64,000 bases of DNA, from positions 1 through 64,000 of the forward strand of contig CAVOZJ010000016.1 of assembly GCA_963700885.1 (NCBI GenBank). The letters are read 5' to 3'. Below are positions 17,257 through 26,172 of the stretch, piece by piece (within the stretch, counting starts at the first letter, position 1; every line of letters starts with the position of its first letter). Under the pieces are notes generated by a model. It made no database searches and was not told the origin of the DNA. It saw only the letters and a list, made by a program, of their open reading frames with translations. The DNA is from Anderseniella sp963700885. Its GTDB lineage: Bacteria; Pseudomonadota; Alphaproteobacteria; Rhizobiales; Aestuariivirgaceae. A program made the position numbers and the translations under genes.

Positions 17257-18949
17257 TGGCGTACAAGGCCTCCTTGAACGGGGCCGCCCCGAGGCGGCGC
17301 CAGGTGGTGAGGAATTCTTCCGACGGGGCCAGACGCACCTTGAGATACGTCTCCATGACGGTTTCGACGGCGCCTGCGATCTCGTCCGCGCCAAAGCCGG
17401 GCCCGAGGATTTCACCGATCGACGACTCGTTGGCCGACGAGCCGCCGAGCGTGATCTGGTAGAATTCACGGCCCTTCTTGTCGACGCCAAGAATGCCGAT
17501 GTGGCCGACGTGATGGTGGCCGCAGGCATTGATGCAGCCCGAGATGTTGAGCTTCAGCGGCCCCACCTCGTGCTGCCGGGTAATGTCGGCGAAGCGGGCC
17601 GAAATCTCCTGCGCGACCGGGATCGAGCGCGCTGTCGCCAGCGAGCAATAGTCCAGCCCCGGGCAGGCAATGATGTCGCCGATGAGCCCGATATTGGCTT
17701 CCGCCATGCCGTGCGCCTGCAAGGCTTCCCATACTGCAATGAGGTCGCTGGTCCGCACGTGCGGCAGGGTCAGGTTCTGGGCGTGGGTGACCCGCACCTC
17801 GCCAAACGAATACTGCTCGGCCAGGTCCGCAATGGCATACATCTGCGCAGCGGTCGCATCGCCCGGAATGCCGCCAGCGGGCTTGAGCGAGGCATTGACG
17901 ATGGTGTAGCCGGGCTGCTTGTGGGCAAACGTGTTTGCCTTCACCCACTGGCGGAACTCGCGGCTGGCGAGCTTCTTCTCCTCGACCTCCGGCACGAAGG
18001 CCTCGAGCCGCTCGAAGGCTGGTGCGGCGAAATAGGCCGCGATCCGCTCAAGCTCGCGGGCGTCGATGTCCACGCTCTCCCGGGGGGCGGCGGCGAACTC
18101 TGCCTCGACTGCGGCGCGAAACGCCTCGGTGCCCGTTTCGTGCACGAGCATCTTGATGCGCGCCTTGTACTTGTTGTCCCGGCGGCCATCCGCATTGTAG
18201 ACGCGCATGATGGCGCTGAGATAGGGCAGCAGGTCGGCTTCCGGCAGCCAGTCGCGCACCGTCACGCCCACCATCGGCGTGCGGCCCTGGCCGCCGCCAA
18301 CGATCACTTCCCAGCCGCGCTCACCGGCCTCGTTGAGGTGCAGCCGCAGCCCGATGTCGTGCACCTTCACCGCCGCCCGGTCATTGGGCGAGCCGGTCAC
18401 CGCAATCTTGAACTTGCGCGGCAGGAAGCTGAATTCGGGGTGCAGCGTCGACCATTGCCGGATCAGTTCGCAGACCGGACGCGGGTCGGCCAGTTCATCG
18501 GCGGCCGCTCCCGCATACTGGTCGGTGGTGGTATTGCGGATGCAGTTGCCGCTGGTCTGGATGGCGTGCATCTCGACCGAGGCAAGATCGGCAAGAATGT
18601 TGGCTGCGTCCTCCAGCCTGATCCAGTTGTACTGGATGTTCTGGCGGGTGGTGAAATGCCCGTAACCGCGATCATACTTGTCGGCGATGTGCGCCAGCAT
18701 GCGCATCTGCCTGGCTGACAGCGTGCCATAGGGCACCGCCACGCGCAGCATGTAGGCATGGAGCTGGTGGTAGAGGCCGTTCATCAGCCTGAGCGGCTTG
18801 AACTCGTCCTCGCTCAGCTTGCCGGAAAGCCGGCGCGCCACCTGGCGGCGGAACTGCTCGACCCGTGCATTGACGAACGCCCGGTCGAACTCGTCATAGC
18901 GGTACATGTTGGGCTCGGCTGCCGCCGTATCGTTGACATGAATGTTCAT
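17243..18949 (-). CDS. cysI: Sulfite reductase (siroheme/[4Fe-4S]) CysI
   Basis: A 568-residue siroheme reductase for sulfite to sulfide. The cluster-siroheme ligands are in CPGLDYC and CINACGHHHVGH. The two ferredoxin-like halves are visible (GHFTTRQNIQYNW; AEQYSFGEVRVTHAQNLTLP). Sequence and length fit the alphaproteobacterial nitrite/sulfite reductase type paired with DUF2849 and CysG, probably ferredoxin-dependent since no CysJ is present. The start overlaps the DUF2849 stop (ATGA). Nitrite reduction is the alternative, but the cys context favours sulfite. Confidence 0.92.
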   Translation of the reverse strand: MNIHVNDTAAAEPNMYRYDEFDRAFVNARVEQFRRQVARRLSGKLSEDEFKPLRLMNGLYHQLHAYMLRVAVPYGTLSARQMRMLAHIADKYDRGYGHFTTRQNIQYNWIRLEDAANILADLASVEMHAIQTSGNCIRNTTTDQYAGAAADELADPRPVCELIRQWSTLHPEFSFLPRKFKIAVTGSPNDRAAVKVHDIGLRLHLNEAGERGWEVIVGGGQGRTPMVGVTVRDWLPEADLLPYLSAIMRVYNADGRRDNKYKARIKMLVHETGTEAFRAAVEAEFAAAPRESVDIDARELERIAAYFAAPAFERLEAFVPEVEEKKLASREFRQWVKANTFAHKQPGYTIVNASLKPAGGIPGDATAAQMYAIADLAEQYSFGEVRVTHAQNLTLPHVRTSDLIAVWEALQAHGMAEANIGLIGDIIACPGLDYCSLATARSIPVAQEISARFADITRQHEVGPLKLNISGCINACGHHHVGHIGILGVDKKGREFYQITLGGSSANESSIGEILGPGFGADEIAGAVETVMETYLKVRLAPSEEFLTTWRRLGAAPFKEALYANADH

Positions 18950-19302
18950 GACCGTTCCTCGATTGCCTGAATCGAAAAGCCTTTTGCCGTGCGCGCCAGG
19001 TCTGCCCGAACTGTCGGACCCAGAGCGCGGATGCGTTCGCGGATGTGCACGGGCCGGATGGCGCCTTGTTCAACGCTCACCTCGATCAGCGCTGCGGCGA
19101 TGACGATGTTGGCTGCCTCGTCCTCGCGGGCTTCAGCCAGCGCCACGAATCCCTTGTCCTGGCTGTCCAGCACGGATGCCGCGTCGATGCCGGGCGACCA
19201 GCCGCCATTGGCGTTGCGGAACACCACATCGCCGGACAGCAGCTCGTTTGCCGTGACCACGTAGAGGCCGTTCTTGGCCAGCTTTCTTGCTTGTGCGCTC
19301 AT
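18946..19302 (-). CDS. DUF2849 family protein
   Basis: A 118-residue protein with no known catalytic motif, recognised as DUF2849 by its small size, the YVVTANELLSGDVVF start region and its fixed place between cysG and cysI in alphaproteobacteria. It is translationally coupled on both sides: its ATG overlaps the cysG TGA by one base and its stop overlaps the cysI start by four. The role is unknown and presumably linked to siroheme enzyme maturation. Confidence 0.85.
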   Translation of the reverse strand: MSAQARKLAKNGLYVVTANELLSGDVVFRNANGGWSPGIDAASVLDSQDKGFVALAEAREDEAANIVIAAALIEVSVEQGAIRPVHIRERIRALGPTVRADLARTAKGFSIQAIEERS

Positions 19303-20712
19303 CAGGCGATCCTCCGGGCGGCAGCGTTGGGGGCGGCCAGCAGTGGCGCCAGCACGTCGGACCGGGCCGGGTTGAGGCCCACATAGATGATGGCCGGACC
19401 CTTGATGCCGGCGAGAGCCAGCGTCCGGGTCAGCGTGGCGATGGTGCCCACCGCATGGCGCTCTTCCGGCAGCGTGCCCTTCTCGACCAGCACCACCGGT
19501 GTTTCAGGGTCGATGCCCGCTTCGAGCAGCCTGACCTGGATGTGCCCTGCCTGACGCACGCCCATGTAGACGGCGAAGGCCTGGCCCTGCTGCGCCAGGG
19601 CACGCCAGTCGTGCTCGGCCGCGCCGCCGCCGGCGGTGCCGGTCAGCACGGTGAAGGCGCGGGTTTCACCGCGCATGGTCAGCGGCAGGCGCACACTGGC
19701 AGCACACGCATGAGCCGCCGTCACGCCCGGCACCACCTCGACCGGGATGCCTTCGGCCAGCAAAGCTTCCTGTTCTTCGCCACCGCGCCCGAACACGTAC
19801 GGATCGCCGCCCTTCAGCCGCACCACCCGCTTGCCCAGTTTCGCCTGCTCGATGAGGATCTCGTTGATGCGGCCCTGCTTGACCGCCTTGCCGCCGGGTG
19901 CCTTGCCCACGTCGATGCGCTCGGCATCGCGCCGCGCCTGGTCGAGAACGCGCTCGCCCACCAGCCGGTCGAACACGATGACGTCGGCCTCGCGCAGCGC
20001 CCGTTGCGCCTTCAGCGTCAGCAGGTCCGGGTCGCCGGGACCCGCGCCAACAAGCGCCACGGAACCTTTGCGAACGTGTTGTTCGTCATGAAGAACGGCG
20101 TCGATCTGCTGCTTGAACGCCGCCTTGCTGCCGCGCTCGTGGGCGTCGGCAATGGCGCCAAAATAGAACTCGTGCCAGAAGTTGCGGCGTGCTGCACCTG
20201 GTTCCAGCGCCGCCGCCACGCGCGGACGCAGCGCCTTGCCCTTGGCGATCAGGCTGCCAAGGGAAGAGGGCAGCATGGCCTCGATGCGCGCCTTCAAGCC
20301 CTGGCCGAGAACCGGGGCCGCTCCCTCGGTGCCGATGGCGACTGTCAGCGCGCCACGCTCGACGATGGCGGGGGTGATGAAGGCGCACTTCTCTGGCACG
20401 TCCACCACGTTTACCGGGATATTCGGCGACTTTGCCGCCTCGACCACCGCTTTTTTCGGCAGCCTCGTCAAGCCCGCACGCAAATACCAGTGCCGCCCCG
20501 TGAAGGTCGTCGGCGTGAAACTCGCGGGCCAGCCAGACGGCGCCCGTGGCATCGAGTTCGCTGCACAATTCTTCCTCGGCGAAGGGGGCTATGACAACCG
20601 CGCGGGCCGGGGTTTTGGCCATCAGCCGCAGCTTCTGGGCGGCTTCTGCGCCGCGGCCAACGATGACGACGGTGCGGCCTTCAAGGTCAAGAAAGACGGG
20701 ATAGTAACGCAT
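19302..20712 (-). pseudogene. cysG: Siroheme synthase CysG, frameshifted at an A6/T6 run
   Basis: Trifunctional enzyme: uroporphyrinogen-III methylase, precorrin-2 dehydrogenase and ferrochelatase. The N-terminal frame (MRYYPVFLDLEGRTVVIVG...FACGLDEAAEK) breaks at a run of six T on the + strand, 20451-20456. The protein continues in another frame as AVVEAAKSPNIPVNVVDVPE, then the methylase domain (VGAGPGDPDLLTLKAQRAL, VRLKGGDPYVFGRGGEE, PGVTAA). With five bases in the run the frame is intact and gives about 469 residues, normal for CysG. It heads the sulfur operon. A homopolymer miscall is the simplest explanation. Confidence 0.88.
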
Positions 20713-20730
20713 GTCTCAGGCCCATCGGTT

Positions 20731-20784
20731 GTTCGTTGAAACGAACTGATGGACCTGTTTATAGAACCGTTCGTCTAAAAGAAC
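20731..20784. promoter_or_regulatory. Two copies of a candidate operator upstream of cysG
   Basis: GTTCGTTGAAACGAAC at 20731-20746 is a perfect inverted repeat (seven-base arms, two-base spacer). A second copy, GTTCGTCTAAAAGAAC at 20769-20784, keeps the outer arms and is centred 38 bases away. Both lie just upstream of the cysG start in the leader of the sulfur operon. Their repetition and position suggest a dimeric regulator of sulfate assimilation. I cannot name the regulator. Confidence 0.55.
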
Positions 20785-20877
20785 AAGCCGTTTCTATTCA
20801 CAACCGCTCACGCGGCCGCGATCTGTCTGCGCAACATCCAAAAGGCTGATGAACCGGGTGGGTAACTTTTCCGAAAA

Positions 20878-22284
20878 CTAATGAGATTCAGTACGATTGT
20901 CGCCACGCGGGGCCACATTCAGGGCCGCAAGCTCGCCAAGCGTCACCGGCTTGATCGGGGGGCGGATGCGGAAATAGCCCGTCTGTTCTGGTGTCGCCGC
21001 GTTGGCGTCGGCCAGGATGCTGGTCACGGTGAGGCCGCAATACCGCCCCTGGCACGGTCCCATGCCGGCGCGGCCGAAGGCCTTGGCCTGGTTGGGGCCG
21101 AGGCAGCCGAGCCGTGCGTAGTTGCGGATGTCGCCTGCCGTCACCTCTTCGCAGCGGCAGACGATGGTGCCGTCCTCCGGCAGCAGCGAGCGCGCATAAG
21201 GCGGGTAGGCGAGATCGATGAACGGCCGCGCCGCAAGTTCGGCCGCCAGCGCCCGGCGAAGAGGCGCGGACTGGGCATCGCGGCCGGGCGCGGTCAGCTT
21301 GCCAAGGTCGCAGGCGATGGCGAGCGCGGCAAGCCGGCCAGCCAGCTCCGCCGCGTTTGCGCCCCCAATGCCGGCGCCGTCACCGGCCACGAACACGCTG
21401 TCCACGCTGCTGCGGCCCCAGTCATCGACAACCGGCTCAAAGCATTGTTGCTTGCCGTTCCAGCGGTGGGCCGCGCCTATGGACCGGCTGGCTTGCGTGT
21501 TCGGTACTACGCCGTGATGCAGCAGCACGGTCTCGCAGTCGATCCGGTGCTGCCTGCCGCCCGCCTCGAAGCGGATGGCCGTTGCGCAGGTCTCGCCGTC
21601 GACCGCGAGGGCGCTGGCCCCGGTATGTCGGGGCACGTCTGCCTTGCGCAATTCGCCCAGCAGGCCGAGTCCCTTGGCCAGATAGCGCCAGCCCCGCAGT
21701 GCACCTGTCAGATGCGGTATTCCGGTGATCATGTCCTTGAGCGATTGCGTCTCGACCAGCGCCTTTGGCGGCGTACCGGCCCGCACCATCTGGGCGGCCA
21801 GCAGGTAGAGCAGGGGGCCGCTTCCCGCCAGCACGGCGCTTGCCGGGACAAGGCCCGACTGCTTCATCAGGATCTGCGCCGCACCCGCCGTCATCACGCC
21901 GGGCAACGTCCACCCGGGCACCGGCATTGGCCGCTCAAGCGCACCGGTCGCCAGCAGGATGCGGCGGGCTTCAATGGTGGCCGCCTCGCCGTTGCGCATG
22001 TAGCAGACCCGCCCGCCGTCCTCGATGGCCCAGACGACGGCGCCGCCCAGATGCGTGACGCCCGCCTCGCCGAGGTCCTGAACCAGCGCGAGGCCATCGG
22101 CATAATCCTGTCCCAGAATGGAGCCGCGCAATGGCGCCACCCGTTCCACGTCGCGATAGATCTGCCCGCCCGGCGCTGCCTGCTCATCCAGCACCATGAC
22201 AGACAGGCCGCAACCGGCTGCCGTTGCCGCCGCTGCCATGCCGGCAGGCCCGGCGCCGATGATCACGAGGTCAGCTGTCTGCAT
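20878..22284 (-). CDS. FAD/NAD(P)-dependent oxidoreductase subunit with BFD-type [2Fe-2S] domain (HcnB/OoxA-like)
   Basis: A 468-residue alpha subunit of the heterotrimeric amine/opine dehydrogenase family (HcnABC, opine oxidase, D-hydroxyproline dehydrogenase). It begins with a GAGPAGMAAAATAAG dinucleotide motif, has a second nucleotide-binding stretch with LAGSGPLLYLLAAQM, and an FVAGDGAGIGGANAAELAG flavin motif. A C-terminal cysteine cluster (CRCEEVTAGDIRNYARLGC and GMGPCQGRYCG) resembles bacterioferritin-associated ferredoxin. The start ATG at 22284 overlaps the Fer2 gene end by 14 bases. The substrate is unknown; the divergent phosphonate transporter suggests an aminophosphonate (inference). 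Confidence 0.85.
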   Translation of the reverse strand: MQTADLVIIGAGPAGMAAAATAAGCGLSVMVLDEQAAPGGQIYRDVERVAPLRGSILGQDYADGLALVQDLGEAGVTHLGGAVVWAIEDGGRVCYMRNGEAATIEARRILLATGALERPMPVPGWTLPGVMTAGAAQILMKQSGLVPASAVLAGSGPLLYLLAAQMVRAGTPPKALVETQSLKDMITGIPHLTGALRGWRYLAKGLGLLGELRKADVPRHTGASALAVDGETCATAIRFEAGGRQHRIDCETVLLHHGVVPNTQASRSIGAAHRWNGKQQCFEPVVDDWGRSSVDSVFVAGDGAGIGGANAAELAGRLAALAIACDLGKLTAPGRDAQSAPLRRALAAELAARPFIDLAYPPYARSLLPEDGTIVCRCEEVTAGDIRNYARLGCLGPNQAKAFGRAGMGPCQGRYCGLTVTSILADANAATPEQTGYFRIRPPIKPVTLGELAALNVAPRGDNRTESH

Positions 22285-22576
22285 CAGCCCGGACCTCCCT
22301 TGCCATCCGCACCTCGAGGCCATGCGACGCCTCGACCATGCAGGCCTGCCGCGTCACGCCATCGATGTCGACCAGGCAATCGAAGCAGGCGCCCATCATG
22401 CAGAACGGCCCGCGTGGCGCAGCCGACACGGGCGTGTGGCGGAACGGCATGACGCCCGCCGCCAGCAGGCCTGCCGCAAGGTTGCCGGCGGCAATGGTCA
22501 AGGGCTCGCCCTGCCAAACGATGGTCGCCCGGCCGGCGGCGGGGCCAACCTCATGAAAGGGGGAAGCGGTCTTCAC
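22271..22576 (-). CDS. [2Fe-2S] small subunit of heterotrimeric amine dehydrogenase (HcnA-like)
   Basis: A 101-residue Fer2_4-type protein. The cluster cysteines lie in GPFCMMGACFDCLVDIDG and RQACM, the standard pattern of the gamma subunit of HcnABC-type complexes. I favour the GTG at 22576, with GAGG just upstream, over an ATG at 22600; either start lies inside the preceding oxidase gene, an overlap expected in a coupled operon. It would pass electrons between the flavin of the oxidase subunit and the alpha subunit. Confidence 0.83.
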   Translation of the reverse strand: MKTASPFHEVGPAAGRATIVWQGEPLTIAAGNLAAGLLAAGVMPFRHTPVSAAPRGPFCMMGACFDCLVDIDGVTRQACMVEASHGLEVRMAREVRADADS

Positions 22577-23651
22577 TGAACACCTCAAGGTCGGGGGCAT
22601 TGGCGGCGCCTTCCAGCCAGTCCGGCAGGAGGCGGGCGTGCGCCGCCGCCAGCGTGATGCCGCTGTGGCAGGTTACCAGGTAGGCGCCGGGCATATCGCG
22701 GCTCTGCTGGTAGATCGGCAGTCCGTCCGGCGACAGGACGCGAAGCGCGCCCCAGCTGCGCACCAGCTGCGCCCGGCCAAGGATCGGGTAGGCGGCGACC
22801 GCGTCCGCGGCCAGCCCGGCCAGCGCCTGCGCGGTGACGCCGTCGTCGTGGCCGACTTCCTCGTTGGTGGCGCCGATCTGGATGCCACCTTCGTTCACCT
22901 GCCGGGCGATCGGCGACGGGCGGTTGATGATCTTCGGCATCTTCTCGGTAATCAGCACCTGGCCGCGCTGCGGGCGCACCGGCGCCTTGAACCCCATCTG
23001 CGGCCCCAGCTTCGCCGCGCCGAGACCGGCGGCGAGTACGGTCTTTGCCGCCTCTGTCACGGTACCATCGCTGCAGGTGATCCGGAAACTGCTGTCCCGT
23101 GTCACCGACGTTACCCGCTTGCCGTTGAGCACCCGCCCGCCCAGCCGGCGCACATCGTCGGCAAGCGCCTTGAGCAGCTTCAGCGGATTGGCGTGACCGT
23201 CCTGGTGATGCAGGATGGCGCCAACGACCTTCGGCCCGATTTCCGGCTCTTCCTTGCGCAGCGCATTGTGCCCCAGCACCTCGTAGGGATAATCGCCATC
23301 CAGCTGCGCCTTGAGCCGTTCGTAGCTCGCGACCGTTTCGGCCAGCGTCTCTTCGGAGAAGTGCAGGTCGTAACCGCCGCGCAGCTCAAGGCAAATGTCA
23401 TGGCCGGTATTGCCGGCAAGCTCGTCGGCAAATTCGCGCCATGCGGCGGCTGAGGCTTGCGACCAGCGGGCATAGCGCGGTTGTTCCATGCCCTTGCCTT
23501 GAACCCATACCAGCCCGAAATTGCCGCGGCTGGCGCGGAAGCTGCCGTCCTCGCCATCGATCACCGTGACCGTCAGGCCACGGTTCAGCAGGCCCCAGGC
23601 TATGGACAGCCCGACGACTCCTCCCCCGATGATGGCGTAATCGGAATTCAA
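22551..23651 (-). CDS. FAD-dependent amine/amino-acid oxidase subunit (DadA/HcnC-like)
   Basis: A 366-residue DAO-fold flavoprotein. It has the N-terminal GGGVVGLSIAWGLLNRG motif, the RPQRGQVLITEK segment of the glycine/D-amino acid oxidase group, and a C-terminal LVTCHSGITLAAAHARLLPDWL. It starts at TTG (23651) with AGGAG eight bases upstream. It is the first gene of the three-subunit operon and is divergent, over 272 bases, from the AEP-type ABC transporter. It is probably the substrate-oxidising subunit: candidates are glycine, sarcosine, an opine, AEP or N-methyl-AEP. Confidence 0.83.
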   Translation of the reverse strand: MNSDYAIIGGGVVGLSIAWGLLNRGLTVTVIDGEDGSFRASRGNFGLVWVQGKGMEQPRYARWSQASAAAWREFADELAGNTGHDICLELRGGYDLHFSEETLAETVASYERLKAQLDGDYPYEVLGHNALRKEEPEIGPKVVGAILHHQDGHANPLKLLKALADDVRRLGGRVLNGKRVTSVTRDSSFRITCSDGTVTEAAKTVLAAGLGAAKLGPQMGFKAPVRPQRGQVLITEKMPKIINRPSPIARQVNEGGIQIGATNEEVGHDDGVTAQALAGLAADAVAAYPILGRAQLVRSWGALRVLSPDGLPIYQQSRDMPGAYLVTCHSGITLAAAHARLLPDWLEGAANAPDLEVFSEDRFPLS

Positions 23652-23791
23652 CGGTTCTGTCTCCTGTTAGAGAGATCTGCATGTAGCACACTTCGCCAAC
23701 AGCAGCACACTGCCGAGGCAGATGCACACATTCAGGGCAAAAAGAGCCCTCCGGACCGCAAAACATAAGCTGGGCCTTGTCATTCATCGGA

Positions 23792-23809
23792 ATTATCGAT
23801 TTCATCTAT
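23792..23809. promoter_or_regulatory. Candidate phosphonate-regulon operator, copy A
   Basis: ATTATCGATTTCATCTAT lies about 115 bases upstream of the binding-protein start, in the gap shared with the oxidase operon. It matches, at 15 of 18 positions, the sequence at 29113-29130 in front of the LysR gene and Na/Pi carrier. It also shares ATTATCGATTT with the phnW promoter region. It is a candidate site for the LysR at 28188. Confidence 0.45.
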
Positions 23810-23923
23810 CTGTCACACAAAGCAACGATGTATCCGGTCCGCAGGAACTACGCCGTTCACAAACCATGTACAGTCGCGGCGAGAGCCTTGAAAACCGTGT
23901 GCAGGCAAAGGGAGACGTCGAAA

Positions 23924-24946
23924 ATGAAGAAGCTTGTAGGGAGTTTGTTGGCCGGTGTAGCAGCCGGTATTATTTCCATCGGCACCGCAATGTCCGCGGA
24001 GCTGACCGTCTACACCGCCATCGAGGCAGAAGATCTCAAGAAGTACGCCGAGGCGTTCAACGCCGATCACCCGGACATCACCATCAACTGGGTTCGCGAT
24101 TCCACCGGGGTGGTGACGGCCAAGCTGCTGGCCGAGAAGAACAACCCGCAGGCCGATGTGATCTGGGGCCTGGCGGCAACCTCGCTGCTGTTGCTGAAGA
24201 CCGAAGGCATGCTCGAGCCGTATGCGCCCAAGGGCGTCGAACTGCTCGACCCGAAGTTCGTCGACAAGTCGAATCCGCCAGCCTGGGTCGGCATGGACGC
24301 CTGGGTGGCCTCTATCTGCTTCAACACCGTTGAAGCTGCCAAGCTGAACATTCCGGCGCCCACCTCCTGGAAGGACCTCACCAAGCCCGAATACAAGGGC
24401 CACGTAGTGATGCCGAACCCGAACTCCTCAGGTACCGGCTTCCTCGACGTGTCGAGCTGGCTGCAGATGTTTGGCGAGGAAGAAGGCTGGAAGTACATGG
24501 ACGCGCTGCATGAGAACATCGCGGCCTATACCCACTCCGGCTCCAAGCCGTGCAAGATGGCCGGCGCAGGTGAAACCGTCGTCGGCGTGTCGTTCGCCTT
24601 CCGCGGCGCCAAGGAGAAGGCTGCTGGTGCGCCCATCGACATCATCGTGCCGGAAGAGGGCGTGGGCTGGGACATGGAAGCCACTGCAATCGTGGCCGGC
24701 ACCGACAACCTGGAAGCTGCCAAGACGCTGGTTGACTGGTCGATCACCAAGAAGGCCAACGAGATGTACAACGAGGGTTACGCCGTGGTCGCCATGCCCG
24801 GCGTTGCCAAGCCCGTTGAGCACTTCCCGGCCAACCTGCTGGACAAGATGATCGACAACGACTTCGAATATGCAGCCAACAACCGCAAGGCCATTCTCGA
24901 CGAGTGGCAGAAGCGTTACGACTCTAAGTCTGAACCGAAAGGCTGA
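23924..24946 (+). CDS. 2-aminoethylphosphonate-type ABC transporter substrate-binding protein
   Basis: A 340-residue periplasmic protein with a signal peptide (MKKLVGSLLAGVAAGIISIG, cleaved near AMSA|ELTVY). The mature start ELTVYTAIEAEDLKKYAEAF and PNSSGTGFLDVSSWLQMFGEEEGWKYM fit the iron/AEP (PhnS2) class of extracellular binding proteins. AEP is preferred over iron because of the fused permease, the phosphonate LysR and the catabolic genes that follow. The ATG at 23924 has AGGGAG upstream; the open frame extends 147 bases further 5' but this gives no signal peptide. Confidence 0.85.
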   Translation: MKKLVGSLLAGVAAGIISIGTAMSAELTVYTAIEAEDLKKYAEAFNADHPDITINWVRDSTGVVTAKLLAEKNNPQADVIWGLAATSLLLLKTEGMLEPYAPKGVELLDPKFVDKSNPPAWVGMDAWVASICFNTVEAAKLNIPAPTSWKDLTKPEYKGHVVMPNPNSSGTGFLDVSSWLQMFGEEEGWKYMDALHENIAAYTHSGSKPCKMAGAGETVVGVSFAFRGAKEKAAGAPIDIIVPEEGVGWDMEATAIVAGTDNLEAAKTLVDWSITKKANEMYNEGYAVVAMPGVAKPVEHFPANLLDKMIDNDFEYAANNRKAILDEWQKRYDSKSEPKG

Positions 24947-24964
24947 GGCCATTCGCACGAATGC

Positions 24965-24995
24965 GGGTGCCGGCATACTGCACGGCACCCGTTTT
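24965..24995 (+). terminator. Hairpin between binding protein and ATPase genes
   Basis: Perfect eight-base arms GGGTGCCG and CGGCACCC around a ten-base loop, followed by GTTTT. It lies 19 bases after the binding-protein stop. It probably gives partial termination or 3' end protection, so that more binding protein than ATPase and permease is made. Confidence 0.6.
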
Positions 24996-25056
24996 CACAT
25001 CTGACCGCCGCCAGTCTTGAGCTTGGCGGCTGTGATTAACTGGCAAGAGGGGTGGC

Positions 25057-26169
25057 ATGGGCAATCCGGCAGACGGCGGCGGTTATCTGAGTGTGCGGAA
25101 TCTCTACAAGGCGTTTGGGGATTTCTATGCGCTGAAGGATATATCCCTGGACATTGGCCGTGGCGAGTTCGTGTGCTTTCTCGGACCATCAGGCTGCGGC
25201 AAGACCACCTTGCTGCGGGCCATCGCCGGACTGGACCTGCAGACGTCGGGCAGCATACGCCAGGATGGTCACGACATTTCGGTGCTGCCCGCATCGGAGC
25301 GCGACTTCGGCATCGTGTTCCAGTCATACGCCCTGTTCCCCAACCTCACAGTTGAGAAAAACATCGCCTTCGGCCTCGAGAACATTGGCATGGCGCGCGA
25401 CGCGATCAACGCCCGCGTGCGCGAACTGCTTGACCTGATAGGCCTGCCGGAACAGGCGAAGAAATATCCTGCCCAGTTGTCTGGCGGACAGCAGCAACGC
25501 GTGGCGCTGGCCCGCGCCATCGCCATGTCGCCCGGATTGCTGCTGCTGGACGAGCCGCTGTCGGCGCTCGATGCCAAGGTCCGGGTGCACCTGCGCCACG
25601 AGGTAAAGGACCTGCAGCGCAAGCTGGGCGTGACCACCATCATGGTGACCCACGACCAGGAAGAGGCCCTCGCCATGGCCGATCGCATCGTGGTGATGAA
25701 CCACGGTGTCATCGAGCAGGTGGGTGAACCGACCGAGGTCTACCGCGAGCCGGACACGCTGTTCGTTGCCGACTTCATCGGCGAAATGAACAAGCTGCCG
25801 GGAGAGGCCGCCGGCAAGGATACCTGCAAGCTTGGCAAGCTGACCCTGAAATGCCGCGAGCACGGACTGGAAAAAGGCGCAAGGGCAATCATCGCGCTCA
25901 GGCCGGAAGACGTGATACCTCATGAAAAGCCGGCCGGCGGCAAGGCTGCGCCAACTGGCAACAGCGTGCCCGTCACCATCGGCGACATGGAGTTTCTCGG
26001 CTCGTTCTGGCGCTCGACGCTCACCGGCGGCGCGCTGGGAGACGTCGAGCTGACGGCCCAGTTCTCGATCAACGCAGTCCGGCGGCTTTCCCTGCAGGCG
26101 GGCAAGGACATGCTGGTCGAATTGCCGGCCGACCGGCTGCGCGCGTTTCCTGACCATGCCGGGGCCTAG
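25057..26169 (+). CDS. 2-aminoethylphosphonate-type ABC transporter ATP-binding protein
   Basis: A 370-residue ATPase with Walker A GPSGCGKTT, Q-loop FQSYALF, signature LSGGQQQRVALARA, Walker B LLLLDEPLSALDAK and switch MVTHDQEEA. A C-terminal TOBE-like regulatory extension starts near residue 240. The architecture is that of the PhnT2/PotA/FbpC class. It ends in TAG, three bases before the permease start. Confidence 0.9.
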   Translation: MGNPADGGGYLSVRNLYKAFGDFYALKDISLDIGRGEFVCFLGPSGCGKTTLLRAIAGLDLQTSGSIRQDGHDISVLPASERDFGIVFQSYALFPNLTVEKNIAFGLENIGMARDAINARVRELLDLIGLPEQAKKYPAQLSGGQQQRVALARAIAMSPGLLLLDEPLSALDAKVRVHLRHEVKDLQRKLGVTTIMVTHDQEEALAMADRIVVMNHGVIEQVGEPTEVYREPDTLFVADFIGEMNKLPGEAAGKDTCKLGKLTLKCREHGLEKGARAIIALRPEDVIPHEKPAGGKAAPTGNSVPVTIGDMEFLGSFWRSTLTGGALGDVELTAQFSINAVRRLSLQAGKDMLVELPADRLRAFPDHAGA

Positions 26170-26172
26170 AAC

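Noticed and set aside
20451..20456. Programmed ribosomal frameshift in cysG at the A6 run
   Set aside because: Restoring the frame needs skipping one base (+1), not the -1 slip favoured by A-AAA-AAG. CysG is not known to be recoded, and a run-length error is simpler.
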